Of a stretch of DNA of 64,000 nucleotides, positions 23,026-30,303 are shown piece after piece. Source of the stretch: JAGVXH01 sp041649045 (GTDB taxonomy: Archaea > Nanobdellota > Nanobdellia > Pacearchaeales > GW2011-AR1). Position 1 is the first letter of the stretch. Every line of letters begins with the position of its first letter. The position numbers were made by a program, and so were the translations under genes. The notes below the pieces were generated by a model. It saw only the letters and a list, made by a program, of their open reading frames with translations. It was not told the origin of the DNA and ran no database searches. The stretch is from the NCBI GenBank assembly GCA_041649045.1, contig JBAZNV010000002.1, forward strand, positions 1 to 64,000, written 5' to 3'.

Positions 23026-23165
23026 CATATATAAAGAGAATTTACTCAGAATAACATATATTTTATTAATCTACTAGGGAGCCCCCACCACAAACGGCAG
23101 GGGAAGAACCTCCTAATAGAGTCCTAGTATCTCGACATGCGCATGTCGGGATTGTTCTTTTTACT
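23026..23165 (+). ncRNA. Probable structured non-coding RNA with its own promoter
   Basis: A TATA-like box (catatataaa, about 23026-23035) is followed about 25-30 bases later by a GC-rich island in an AT-rich setting (about 23068-23160). It contains nested inverted repeats: ACTAGGGA at 23071-23078 with TCCTAGT at about 23122-23129, an inner CCCC...GGGG hairpin, and a near-perfect hairpin CGACATG-CG-CATGTCG (about 23134-23150), then a T-rich tail (gttcttttt) fit for termination. No ORF explains it. It does not resemble 5S, SRP or RNase P RNA to me, and the class is unknown. Confidence 0.5.
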
Positions 23166-23170
23166 AGCAA

Positions 23171-23563
23171 CTATGATTTTTGAAATTTTTTTGAAATTTC
23201 TATACTAATAATATTTTCGTTTCCATATGGGATTTCTTTTGGTGTAAATTTTTTTTCCTTTAAAGTTTTTATTTCTAAATTCAATCCATTAACAAGAGAA
23301 TTCCCTGAAACAAAACTTCCGCCATTCGTGGATGAAGATAATTTTAATGCATTAGTAACCCTATCTTTTAAAAATTTAAAACCTAAAACTATCTTATCAG
23401 AATTATCTTCATCATACATTACTTGCACAAAATTATAATTTTCAAGTTTATATTTTCTAGTAAGACTAGAATTAAAAGTAATACTATTGGCGGCAGTAAA
23501 ACCTATAAGAGGTTCGCCAGTTCTTACATTTGTTTCAAGTATTTTGAATACCATAAAAAACAT
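23171..23563 (-). CDS. Unrecognised small protein
   Basis: A 130-residue ORF (or 127 residues from the second ATG, MVFKILET). The middle reads ITFNSSLTRKYKLENYNFVQ followed by VMYDEDNSDKIVLGFKF, a pattern I associate with small uncharacterised DNA-binding-like or phage/plasmid proteins (strand, helix, 'Y-x-x-V-x-v-x-y-D'), but no firm family. It stands alone next to the putative ncRNA and converges with it. The upstream 140 bases on its strand are AT-rich with no gene. Confidence 0.55.
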   Translation of the reverse strand: MFFMVFKILETNVRTGEPLIGFTAANSITFNSSLTRKYKLENYNFVQVMYDEDNSDKIVLGFKFLKDRVTNALKLSSSTNGGSFVSGNSLVNGLNLEIKTLKEKKFTPKEIPYGNENIISIEISKKFQKS

Positions 23564-23689
23564 AATTTAATTCAAGTATTTAAGTCTTTCTATTTTCTCC
23601 TATATGTTATTTTTATATCTATTTGTATTAATATCTCTAACATCTATTTAGTCTAAAGAAAATATTAATTATGAAATTTAATTAAGCAT

Positions 23690-23862
23690 ATCACAATTAC
23701 TTATTTTATAATAAACATTTATCTTCTCAGAAATATACTTTCACTTCTACCTTCATCATCCGGTAGAATAAGTGACCTGTCTATACAGGCTTCACCTTTC
23801 GTTTAAACAGCAGAGCTACGCGCCCCACCATTCAATAATTCGCTTGCCAAAAGGCTCGCTAA
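23690..23862 (-). other. Structured region after uL12: two stable hairpins
   Basis: Downstream of uL12 on the minus strand lie a 7-base hairpin, TTCTACC-ggatgatgaa-GGTAGAA (about 23743-23766), and a second stem, CCTGT-atag-ACAGG (about 23776-23789), which GTGA/TCAC pairing extends. A palindrome GTTTAAAC and a tRNA-like start (GGGGCGCGTAGCTC) precede them. I could not fold a full tRNA. The region may be the operon's 3' processing or termination site, or an unidentified RNA. Confidence 0.4.
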
Positions 23863-23863
23863 T

Positions 23864-24148
23864 TTAACCGAATAATGAAGCCAAGCCCTCAGCTGCTTCA
23901 GCTCGAGGTTCTTCTTTCTTTTCTTCTTTAGGTGCTTCAGCTGGTCCTGCAGAGACGGCTGGTGCAGCGGCGATCGAAGCGTTTGCAAGCTTCTCGTCGA
24001 TGTTGACGCCTTTCAAGGATGCTATAAGCACTTTCACTTTCGCTTCATCAACGTCAGCGCCAGTCGCGGCGATAACTTTCTTCAAGCCATCTTCGCTAAC
24101 TTCTTTGCCAACCTTGTGGAGCAACAGTGCAGCATATATGTATTCCAT
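23864..24148 (-). CDS. rpl12: Large-subunit stalk protein P1 (archaeal L12)
   Basis: A 94-residue acidic stalk protein. N-terminal dimerisation helices: MEYIYAALLLHKVGKEVSED and KVIAATGADVDEAKVKVLIA; then an Ala/Pro hinge; then an EEKKEEPRAE stretch and the C-terminal GLASLFG that binds translation GTPases. Slightly shorter than the usual 100-110. Last gene of the uL1-uL10 operon. Confidence 0.95.
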   Translation of the reverse strand: MEYIYAALLLHKVGKEVSEDGLKKVIAATGADVDEAKVKVLIASLKGVNIDEKLANASIAAAPAVSAGPAEAPKEEKKEEPRAEAAEGLASLFG

Positions 24149-24174
24149 TTTGTTTTTATTTATTTAGTTTGAGT

Positions 24175-24480
24175 TTAAGCGACCCTTTCTTCTACTTGAG
24201 ATCGAAATTTAATTGCGGGTGCAAACAACGGGCACATATCTTCTATAACCTTTTGTTTTAACTTTTTATATGCTCCTTTCCAACTCTGTTTTTTGGGATC
24301 CCATTTTTCTGTAAATACTGTCGAACCGAATTCTCTTTCAATCTTTACCTGAAACGAATATTGTCCCATCCAACACCAAGGAGATCCTCCGTGAACTTCA
24401 TATTCTCCGATTCCGGGCAAAATCAAAATTTCAGATTCCCAATCTTGAATCTTATCGTAAATTACATTCCTTCTTTCCAT
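24175..24480 (-). CDS. Unrecognised small protein embedded between uL10 and L12
   Basis: A 101-residue ORF with no recognised family. It reads MERRNVIYDKIQDWESEILI, a Trp-rich middle (GGSPWCWMGQYSFQVKIERE) and a Lys-rich helix (WKGAYKKLKQKVIEDMC). The start at 24480 follows the uL10 stop as TAAaATG, the same junction type as in the main ribosomal operon; the 24495 start would overlap uL10. uL10 and the stalk protein gene are adjacent in nearly all archaea, so this is the eighth embedded orphan in the window. Confidence 0.75.
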   Translation of the reverse strand: MERRNVIYDKIQDWESEILILPGIGEYEVHGGSPWCWMGQYSFQVKIEREFGSTVFTEKWDPKKQSWKGAYKKLKQKVIEDMCPLFAPAIKFRSQVEERVA

Positions 24481-24481
24481 T

Positions 24482-25255
24482 TTATCCCCCAACATTTATC
24501 AGTGATTTAATTGCTTTCTCGTGTAAACTTGCCTTACCCAAAAGGAAATCAATCGTATCGCCAGTCACGTAACCAATCTCGACAGCAAAAGGCAACGCCC
24601 TTCCAAATTTTTCTTCAACTTCTTTAATCATCGCTTGCTTGTCGACCTTTACATCTGAATAAACTTTTCCTTCCATATAAGCAGCGATAGGTTCAAGTCC
24701 AATTTTGAAAGGAACTATGTTTAACTTCGCAAGTATGGACGCTTTCTGTGCAGATATTATCTCCCCTTTATTGCACAAAATTTTCTCTTTCATAATCGCG
24801 ATCTTTCCTCCCTCAACTTTCGGCTGTAAACCAACAGCGCTCAAAGCTGAAATGTCTGGACCCGGTGCAAGTTCCGTTGGGCCAGCTGGGACAATAAGAT
24901 TCTCAGGCGCCTCCTGTCCTGCCTTGGCTTTTGATGGACTCTTTTCTTCGGACAAAATTGCCGAGATTTCAAACGCATCTTCATCTGAAAAAAGAAGCGC
25001 AGTATTATCCTCAACAAATGGGACAAGATGATGTAGTTCTTTGTTTCCAGAATGATCTAACGCAAAATCGATAAGACTCTTTTTCGCAACCTGAATTTTC
25101 GCCCTGCTTCTAAGTTTTTTCTTAATATCCTGGAATTGTGCCGATGGGATTCCCTTGACAGAAACAATCATGACTGTCTTTTTTTTCATTAACTCAGCTA
25201 AATCTCGGACTTTCTTTTTTTTAACTTCCGATACATGTGTCTTTTTCTCCGCCAT
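24482..25255 (-). CDS. rpl10: Large-subunit stalk base protein uL10
   Basis: A 257-residue uL10, lacking the long Lys-Glu-rich C-terminal tail with GLGxLFG that full-length archaeal P0 proteins (about 330) carry; it stops at LHEKAIKSLINVGG after the part with stalk-dimer helices. Core: KTVMIVSVKGIPSAQFQDIK, SRAKIQVAKKSLIDFALDHS, and the insertion domain with ELAPGPDISALSAVGLQPKV. The ATG shares its region with the uL1 stop (TAATG-like overlap). The shorter C-terminus implies fewer bound stalk dimers or that the stalk helices are reduced. Confidence 0.93.
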   Translation of the reverse strand: MAEKKTHVSEVKKKKVRDLAELMKKKTVMIVSVKGIPSAQFQDIKKKLRSRAKIQVAKKSLIDFALDHSGNKELHHLVPFVEDNTALLFSDEDAFEISAILSEEKSPSKAKAGQEAPENLIVPAGPTELAPGPDISALSAVGLQPKVEGGKIAIMKEKILCNKGEIISAQKASILAKLNIVPFKIGLEPIAAYMEGKVYSDVKVDKQAMIKEVEEKFGRALPFAVEIGYVTGDTIDFLLGKASLHEKAIKSLINVGG

Positions 25256-25869
25256 TATTTCTCCATTATTTTTATTGGTTTAGTCATCGTAAATTTTATC
25301 AAAATTTCTCGCACATTTTCTTTTCCTTTTGGCAATTTCCCCTCAAGTCCCGCAACAACATTTTGGATATTCTCTTCCAATTTCTCATCACTCATGTTTT
25401 CTTTCCCGACAGGGATCTTTATCGCCATTTCTTTATTCCTTACTCTTACAACACTCCCAACTTTCTCGACCATCTCTTTTATTGTTTCTTCAGTTTCTTT
25501 TGTAATAATTCCAGCCTGCGGACTCGGCATTTTGCCAAGTGGACCAAAAACTCGTCCGAATTTTGTAGCAACTTTTGACATCATTGGCGCCACGGCAATG
25601 AACATATCATATTTTTTCGCAAGCTTTTTTACATTGCCAACGTCATTATATTTTTCAAAATCTATTTCTGTGATCGTGTCTACAACTTTTGATCGCTTCG
25701 TCAGGAAAGCGCAAACTTTTTTTGGACTCGGATTTGGAATGGATACGAAAGTGTTAAGAGCTTCTTTTCTGACATCAAAACTTCTCAAATTTACAATTAA
25801 ATCAAGCGTTTGGACAAACTTTCTTTTTTTCTGCAATCTTAATTCCTTAAGGGCTTCTTTGATTTCCAT
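25255..25869 (-). CDS. rpl1: Large-subunit ribosomal protein uL1
   Basis: A 204-residue uL1 with both domains: domain I at the termini (KKRKFVQTLDLIVNLRSFDV; LIKFTMTKPIKI) and domain II with DMFIAVAPMMSKVATKFGRV, followed by FGPLGKMPSPQAGIIT, the RNA-contacting PRGxMP-like loop. First gene of the operon. In other organisms uL1 represses its own mRNA; a leader hairpin is present here (see 25870-25960). Confidence 0.94.
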   Translation of the reverse strand: MEIKEALKELRLQKKRKFVQTLDLIVNLRSFDVRKEALNTFVSIPNPSPKKVCAFLTKRSKVVDTITEIDFEKYNDVGNVKKLAKKYDMFIAVAPMMSKVATKFGRVFGPLGKMPSPQAGIITKETEETIKEMVEKVGSVVRVRNKEMAIKIPVGKENMSDEKLEENIQNVVAGLEGKLPKGKENVREILIKFTMTKPIKIMEK

Positions 25870-25960
25870 GATAGTTAAAACTGTTAGAATTGTCGACCGA
25901 AGTCTACTACCAACAGTAGTATAAAAAAAGAGAATTTCGGCTTTATAAAGATTGCCACTC
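25870..25960 (-). promoter_or_regulatory. Promoter and leader of the uL1-uL10-L12 operon
   Basis: On the minus strand a TATA-like element (ctttataaag) lies at about 25942-25951, so transcription should start near 25920. The resulting leader of about 50 bases starts with a hairpin ACTAC-tgttg-GTAGT (25907-25921) and then GAC-ttcg-GTC. A structured leader in front of uL1 is where archaeal and bacterial uL1 bind to repress translation; whether this is such a site is inference. Confidence 0.5.
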
Positions 25961-26024
25961 CAATTTTCAAAAGAAAGTCATTCAATATAACAATTCTTTT
26001 AAATGAAGACTTTCTTTTTATGAA

Positions 26025-26585
26025 ATGATAACTTTTAGCGATATTTATGAGGCGATGAGAAAAGAAAAATATTCTGAACAATTACAATCACTTCCCAAAA
26101 AATTTATTTCAGAAACATCCGAATATTTCAAGGAAAAAAAAGAATTCCTCAATAAAGAAGATGACTTTTTCTCGGACGTAGCGATCAAGAACAAAAAAAA
26201 ACTCGAAAATGCACTTTCAAGTTTTAAAGATTTGTTGAGAATTAGAAAGAAAAAAATTTTAAATTTGGCCTTTGTCGCTTCAGAAGTTGGTATCAGCAAA
26301 AGAGACTTCGAGAACCTGCTTGGTTTTGAAACAGATCTTTTCGAGGAAGTGGTCAAAAGCTTGGAAAAAGCCGAAAAAAATTTGAATGCAGATATGGTTG
26401 GCACTCAAAAAGACGAAAGAAAACACAAGGTTGTAAGATTTCTCGAAAATGTACCGGAATTTTTAGATTATGAAGGTGAAGAAGTCGGCCCTTTTGAGAA
26501 AGGAGAGGTTGCCAATTTAGAAAACAAGATTGTGGAAATACTAATGAACGATAATAAAGTAGAAATACTCGAAGAAATTAATTAG
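26025..26585 (+). CDS. GINS complex subunit, Gins15/Gins51-type
   Basis: A 186-residue protein with the domain order of archaeal Gins51 (also called Gins15): an N-terminal all-helical A domain (about 1-125, with MITFSDIYEAMRKEKYSEQL and FKDLLRIRKKKILNLAFVAS) and a small beta B domain at the C-terminus (VVRFLENVPEFLDYEGEEVG; then PFEKGEVANLENKIVEIL). GINS joins MCM in the replicative helicase; MCM lies at 43403. A TATA-like element (cttttaaatg) stands about 25-30 bases before the ATG. Confidence 0.85.
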   Translation: MITFSDIYEAMRKEKYSEQLQSLPKKFISETSEYFKEKKEFLNKEDDFFSDVAIKNKKKLENALSSFKDLLRIRKKKILNLAFVASEVGISKRDFENLLGFETDLFEEVVKSLEKAEKNLNADMVGTQKDERKHKVVRFLENVPEFLDYEGEEVGPFEKGEVANLENKIVEILMNDNKVEILEEIN

Positions 26586-26715
26586 ATTTTTCCTTTACTC
26601 TTTTTGCTCTCGATCTCTTCGAAGGCGTTACCCATTCTTTCATCTGCTTTTTTCTTCTTGCAACTCTCCAACTTCTGTTTCTGTCAAATCGTTTTGGTTT
26701 GTTCTTCGAAGGCAT
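26578..26715 (-). CDS. Small highly basic protein, antisense to the end of the GINS gene
   Basis: A 45-codon ORF reading MPSKNKPKRFDRNRSWRVAR, then RKKQMKEWVTPSKRSRAKRV and KEKSN. Fourteen or more Lys/Arg residues and two Trp residues resemble a tiny ribosomal protein, but the genuine eL39 is at 41483-41698. A TATA-like box (aaaaatataaat, about 26728-26740 read on the minus strand) and aagagg before the ATG support expression. Its last codons overlap the GINS stop on the other strand. Function unknown. Confidence 0.6.
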   Translation of the reverse strand: MPSKNKPKRFDRNRSWRVARRKKQMKEWVTPSKRSRAKRVKEKSN

Positions 26716-26791
26716 ATCCTCTTAAAAAAATTTATATTTTTAAATGTTTGCGAGTTTTAGGCTCTGTTGAAAAGATCATTTTGCTGCTTAA

Positions 26792-28072
26792 TTAAAAAGG
26801 TCTTGCAATTAATTCTACATTGTCAAACATAGATTTTTCTAAATCATAATATGGTTTATACCATTCTTCTACAAGCACATTATACTCTTCAATAATTTCA
26901 TTGTAATCTCCGACATATTTATTATATTCATAAGCATCATCGCAATATAAAGGGTCAATACGATTTGGGTTGCAATAAGAACAGTCTGTATTACACATCT
27001 TATTTTGAAGATCATTTAACTCTAATTCCATAGAATCAAGTTGAGATTCTATATCCAAAACTTCATTATATCTTGATTCAAAATAGTTAATCAAATCTTT
27101 CCCATAACTTGCTCCAGAATAAACAAGAGAACCTTCAGAGGTTTTAACATATTCTTCAATGTCTATCTCAACATCAGAAGTAATTGGAGTAAAAATAGTA
27201 GTTTCTATAAAACAAATATCTTTTTCTTCATATTGAATATTTCCATCATCACAAACGATTCCAACTAAGGCATGATATTGGTAATCTGAATCTCCTAAAA
27301 TTATATAAGAAGTATAACCTAAATTTCTCAAGATTCCTGTCAATATGACTGATTTATCTAAACAATTACCCTCTTTTTCAAAAAGAGTTTCATAAGGGTA
27401 TCTGTTTAAATTTGTGTAATCTGTTCCATAAGGAATAGATTGGACAAAAAGTGTAGCAATCTCAACAATTTCATCATCAGAATATCCTTTGTCTTTAAGA
27501 GCAATGAAATCTTTTGAAATAGAATCTATAAAATTATTGTTATAAGGATCTTCTAAAAATCCTTCCGTGTATTTGTAAGTATCAAAATAACAATCTTGAT
27601 TTTTAAGATTGTCAGAAAAATAATATAAATCTGGATAAAGATTTATCTTGTAATCAAAAGCAACATCTTTATAATTAAATTGAAATTCTGAATATTGAGG
27701 GTTTGTAAAATTAATCTCTACTTTCTTTCCTTCACAATAATCATAATATTCTACCCCATAATCATAAAATTTATAGTTAAATTCTAACTTTGGAACTTCA
27801 AGAGTATAATTTAGTTTCTGGCTGGAATAAAACTCTATTTCTTCCTTTGGAGCTAACATTGCATAATAATCTTGAAAAGAGAGACAAGAATGAGATTTTA
27901 TTGCAAACTCTCCATGAGTATAATTTAAAACTTCTTCTGGGTCTGTCCCAAAAGAGATAATAGAAATTTGATTAAATAGGTAGTAAAAAAAGATAACCCC
28001 TACTAAAATACCTACAACAATTATCCAAGGTTTACTGCTTTTATGTTCTTTAAAATATAATTTTTCTACCAT
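26792..28072 (-). CDS. Membrane-anchored transglutaminase-like protein
   Basis: A 426-residue protein with an N-terminal membrane helix (about 16-34) and an extracytoplasmic domain. The transglutaminase-like Cys-His-acid triad is visible: EGNCLDKS (Cys237), QYHALVGI (His267) and CFIETT (Glu290). The C-terminus is a coiled coil (SRYNEVLDIESQLDSMELEL) with a CNTDCSYC cluster. It could be a surface protease or cross-linking enzyme. The ATG at 28072 overlaps the stop of the membrane protein upstream, so the two are one unit. The codon choice is visibly more T- and A-rich than that of the neighbours. Confidence 0.78.
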   Translation of the reverse strand: MVEKLYFKEHKSSKPWIIVVGILVGVIFFYYLFNQISIISFGTDPEEVLNYTHGEFAIKSHSCLSFQDYYAMLAPKEEIEFYSSQKLNYTLEVPKLEFNYKFYDYGVEYYDYCEGKKVEINFTNPQYSEFQFNYKDVAFDYKINLYPDLYYFSDNLKNQDCYFDTYKYTEGFLEDPYNNNFIDSISKDFIALKDKGYSDDEIVEIATLFVQSIPYGTDYTNLNRYPYETLFEKEGNCLDKSVILTGILRNLGYTSYIILGDSDYQYHALVGIVCDDGNIQYEEKDICFIETTIFTPITSDVEIDIEEYVKTSEGSLVYSGASYGKDLINYFESRYNEVLDIESQLDSMELELNDLQNKMCNTDCSYCNPNRIDPLYCDDAYEYNKYVGDYNEIIEEYNVLVEEWYKPYYDLEKSMFDNVELIARPF

Positions 28073-28392
28073 ATGAATAGCCACAATAGTATGAAGATAC
28101 CCAATGTAATAGCCCATCCTTTTAACACTTGATTCCAGTTAAGATTTACTGGGAGCATATGATATTGTTTATCAGCATAAACTCCTGTATCTGAACCACT
28201 TTCTGCAAAAACAACCCAAGAACTAAGAGGAATTAATGGAAGGAATAAGAATACGAACCATTTAGTAGCAATATAAGGATTTCCTCCTTCAACATCAATC
28301 CCCGTACTATGTAGTTCTTTTTTTGTTAAATGTCTTTTGCCATACAAAGTAGTCCCAATACCATTTATCGAATACATATTATAATTAGTCAT
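28066..28392 (-). CDS. Small conserved membrane protein of the 'NGIGTTxYGKR' type
   Basis: A 108-residue protein starting MTNYNMYSINGIGTTLYGKR, followed by a segment with GNPYIATKWFVFLFLPLIPL and a second hydrophobic helix at the C-terminus (ITLGIFILLWLFIW). I recall this N-terminal motif and 'IATKWFVFLFLPLIPL' from uncharacterised bacterial and archaeal proteins; no function is known. It is translationally coupled to the transglutaminase-like gene, and both may have been acquired together. Confidence 0.7.
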   Translation of the reverse strand: MTNYNMYSINGIGTTLYGKRHLTKKELHSTGIDVEGGNPYIATKWFVFLFLPLIPLSSWVVFAESGSDTGVYADKQYHMLPVNLNWNQVLKGWAITLGIFILLWLFIW

Positions 28393-28492
28393 AAAATAGA
28401 TTATATAATTTTTGCTTTTTGGCACTTACTCAACTTAATCAACTTCAACCACTTATTCTCAGAAGTTAATGTTAAATTAGGGATAGTCAACT

Positions 28493-28530
28493 CATAAGGA
28501 CATTTTTTAATTGCTTGATGTTTCCTTATG
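28493..28530. repeat. Inverted repeat ahead of uS2
   Basis: CATAAGGA (28493-28500) is the reverse complement of TCCTTATG (28523-28530); the pairing extends inward with CAT/ATG. The loop is AT-rich. The 293 bases between the membrane protein start (28392) and uS2 (28686) hold only this hairpin and, nearer the gene, a TATA-like gatttaaaaac (about 28598). It could be a terminator, or the edge of an insertion carrying the two genes at 26792-28392. Confidence 0.5.
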
Positions 28531-28685
28531 AAATTGTAAAATATCTCGTAGCCTTTCATTATCGCCCCTGCACTTTCAACAACCCCTCATCCAACCCAAG
28601 ATTTAAAAACCCAATTTTCATTATCTTACAATCAGGTGCGGGGCTCGAAAGAGTAGTAGCGAAAACTCCTGAAATTAATTATAAC

Positions 28686-29546
28686 ATGATTGAAAAAAAA
28701 ATTCAAAAAAAAATTCAAAAGACAGAATCGGGAATCAAAGAAGAACCCGAAGAGTCAGAAGTTAAAATATCGGCCGAAGACGTAGAGGGTACAAAAGATC
28801 AGACAATTTTAACGCCCCTTGAAGATTATATTAAAACAGCTTCTTATCTTGGGACAAAAGTGATAACTCCCACCATGAGAAAATATGTTTACAGAAGAAG
28901 ACTTGATGGGCTTGCAATTCTCAACACACTTCTTGTAGACAAAAAACTCTCCGAAGCAATCAATTTCATCAAAAGATTTAAACCAGAAGACTGGACAATC
29001 GTTTGCAAGAGAGAAGCTGGTTGGAGAGCTGCAAAAATGTTTTCTGAATTGACTGGTGTTAGATTATTCACGAAAAAATATCCTGCCGGCATTCTGACAA
29101 ACACGGTTCTTGATAATTTTATCGAGACAAAAATGATTTTGATTTGCGATCCATGGCTTGACAAAAATTCATTGAATGATGCAAGAAAAGTAAAAATTCC
29201 AATTGTGGGAATTTGTGACACAAATAATCATACTACAGATATCGACATAGTGATAATCGGTAATAACAAATCTAATAAATCTCTCGGTCTTTTTTTCTGG
29301 CTTATAGCAAGAGAATATATGAAAGCGCAAAACATCAATAAGCCAATTCCAAGTCTTGAAGATTTTGTGGGTGAACAGTTAATTCTTGAAGAACCCAAGA
29401 AAAAGAAAGCAGCAAGGGAGAAAAAAGAAAAAGAACTAAAGGAAGCCGAGGAAGCGATTGAAGAAAAAATGAAGGCACTCGCAGAAGAGAAGGGCTTAGA
29501 CGACGAAGAAATTCAGGTGACCGAAGCTCCGGAAGAAGGAGTATAA
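28686..29546 (+). CDS. rps2: Small-subunit ribosomal protein uS2 with extended tails
   Basis: A 286-residue uS2. I set the start at 28686; the long upstream reading frame (28515) has no homology to uS2 and crosses the promoter region. The first 40 residues are Lys/Glu-rich; the core begins LTPLEDYIKTASYLGTKVIT, with FTKKYPAGILTNTVLDNFIE, MILICDPWLDKNSLNDARKV and IPIVGICDTNNHTTDIDIVI, all family motifs. A roughly 55-residue charged tail ends the protein. Archaeal uS2 is usually about 200-230 residues. Confidence 0.94.
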   Translation: MIEKKIQKKIQKTESGIKEEPEESEVKISAEDVEGTKDQTILTPLEDYIKTASYLGTKVITPTMRKYVYRRRLDGLAILNTLLVDKKLSEAINFIKRFKPEDWTIVCKREAGWRAAKMFSELTGVRLFTKKYPAGILTNTVLDNFIETKMILICDPWLDKNSLNDARKVKIPIVGICDTNNHTTDIDIVIIGNNKSNKSLGLFFWLIAREYMKAQNINKPIPSLEDFVGEQLILEEPKKKKAAREKKEKELKEAEEAIEEKMKALAEEKGLDDEEIQVTEAPEEGV

Positions 29547-29577
29547 GATTTATAAATATTGAATATTATAATTCTAA

Positions 29578-30264
29578 ATGAAAACCAAAGCAATTGCGAT
29601 TTTGTCTTTATTGTTATGTTTGATGTTTGCTTCTTTTGTTTTTCCCATGCAAGAAGATAGCGAGAATTCAGCCGTTGAAGTTAACGGGAGCAATTGCCAA
29701 AATCTTTACTATTTCGATAATGAGAATAAAAACTGCGATCAAAAAGAATTCTGCGGGATGTATATCTATCAGGGCTTAGAAGTTTTCAATAATAAAGTTC
29801 AGTGCGAACATAAATTGAATAACAGTAAGCCTGAATGCTATATAGATGAAGATTGCCCGGGACTTTGCCCAGCATGTTTAGATTGTAGTTCGTGCAAGCC
29901 CCAGAAATGTGCCAATAAAACTTGCAAGACAAAAGAAAACTGTCCAAACGGGACATGGCAGGAAAATGAAAGTTGCATTTATAATTTTTCTAACGGCAGA
30001 AAAGGCGAGATAAAAGTAATGCCAGAAACCGCATCTTCAAAAGCAATCGAAAGATTAGGCCAGTTAGGATTTACAATTGAATTAAAAGAAGTAGGAAGTA
30101 AAAACGAAACAAGAATTGCGTATGAACTAATTGGCGAAAAAGAAGGGAAAGTTTTGGGTTTGTTCAATGCTCATGGAAAAGTAAAAGCTTACGTTGATGC
30201 AAAAACGGGCGAAATAATTAAGATAAAAAAACCTTGGTGGAGCTTCTTATCAACCAATATTTAA
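29578..30264 (+). CDS. Secreted Cys-rich protein
   Basis: A 228-residue protein with a signal peptide (AIAILSLLLCLMFASFVFPM) and a Cys-rich region (about 40-150; for example CPGLCPACLDCSSCKPQKCA) which must form several disulfides. The C-terminal 75 residues (ASSKAIERLGQLGFTIELKE; KVLGLFNAHGKVKAYVDAKT) look like a small alpha/beta domain reminiscent of PepSY. No C-terminal anchor is seen. A TATA-like atttataaatattg lies about 25 bases before the ATG. Function unknown. Confidence 0.65.
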   Translation: MKTKAIAILSLLLCLMFASFVFPMQEDSENSAVEVNGSNCQNLYYFDNENKNCDQKEFCGMYIYQGLEVFNNKVQCEHKLNNSKPECYIDEDCPGLCPACLDCSSCKPQKCANKTCKTKENCPNGTWQENESCIYNFSNGRKGEIKVMPETASSKAIERLGQLGFTIELKEVGSKNETRIAYELIGEKEGKVLGLFNAHGKVKAYVDAKTGEIIKIKKPWWSFLSTNI

Positions 30265-30303
30265 CACCCAAATTCCTAAAAAGTCCAGTATATTTTATTT
30301 TCT

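Noticed and set aside
23690..23766. Possible C/D box sRNA (ATGATGA box with a CTGA box, minus strand)
   Set aside because: Only half of the C/D/C'/D' set is present and the sequence is better explained as a hairpin loop.
28515..28685. A 57-residue upstream extension of the uS2 reading frame
   Set aside because: It has no uS2 similarity, spans a TATA-like promoter and a probable hairpin, and the Met at 28686 fits family length.
28620..28690. tRNA-like or riboswitch element (ggtgcggggctcgaaag) before uS2
   Set aside because: No complementary arms could be found; it does not form a cloverleaf.
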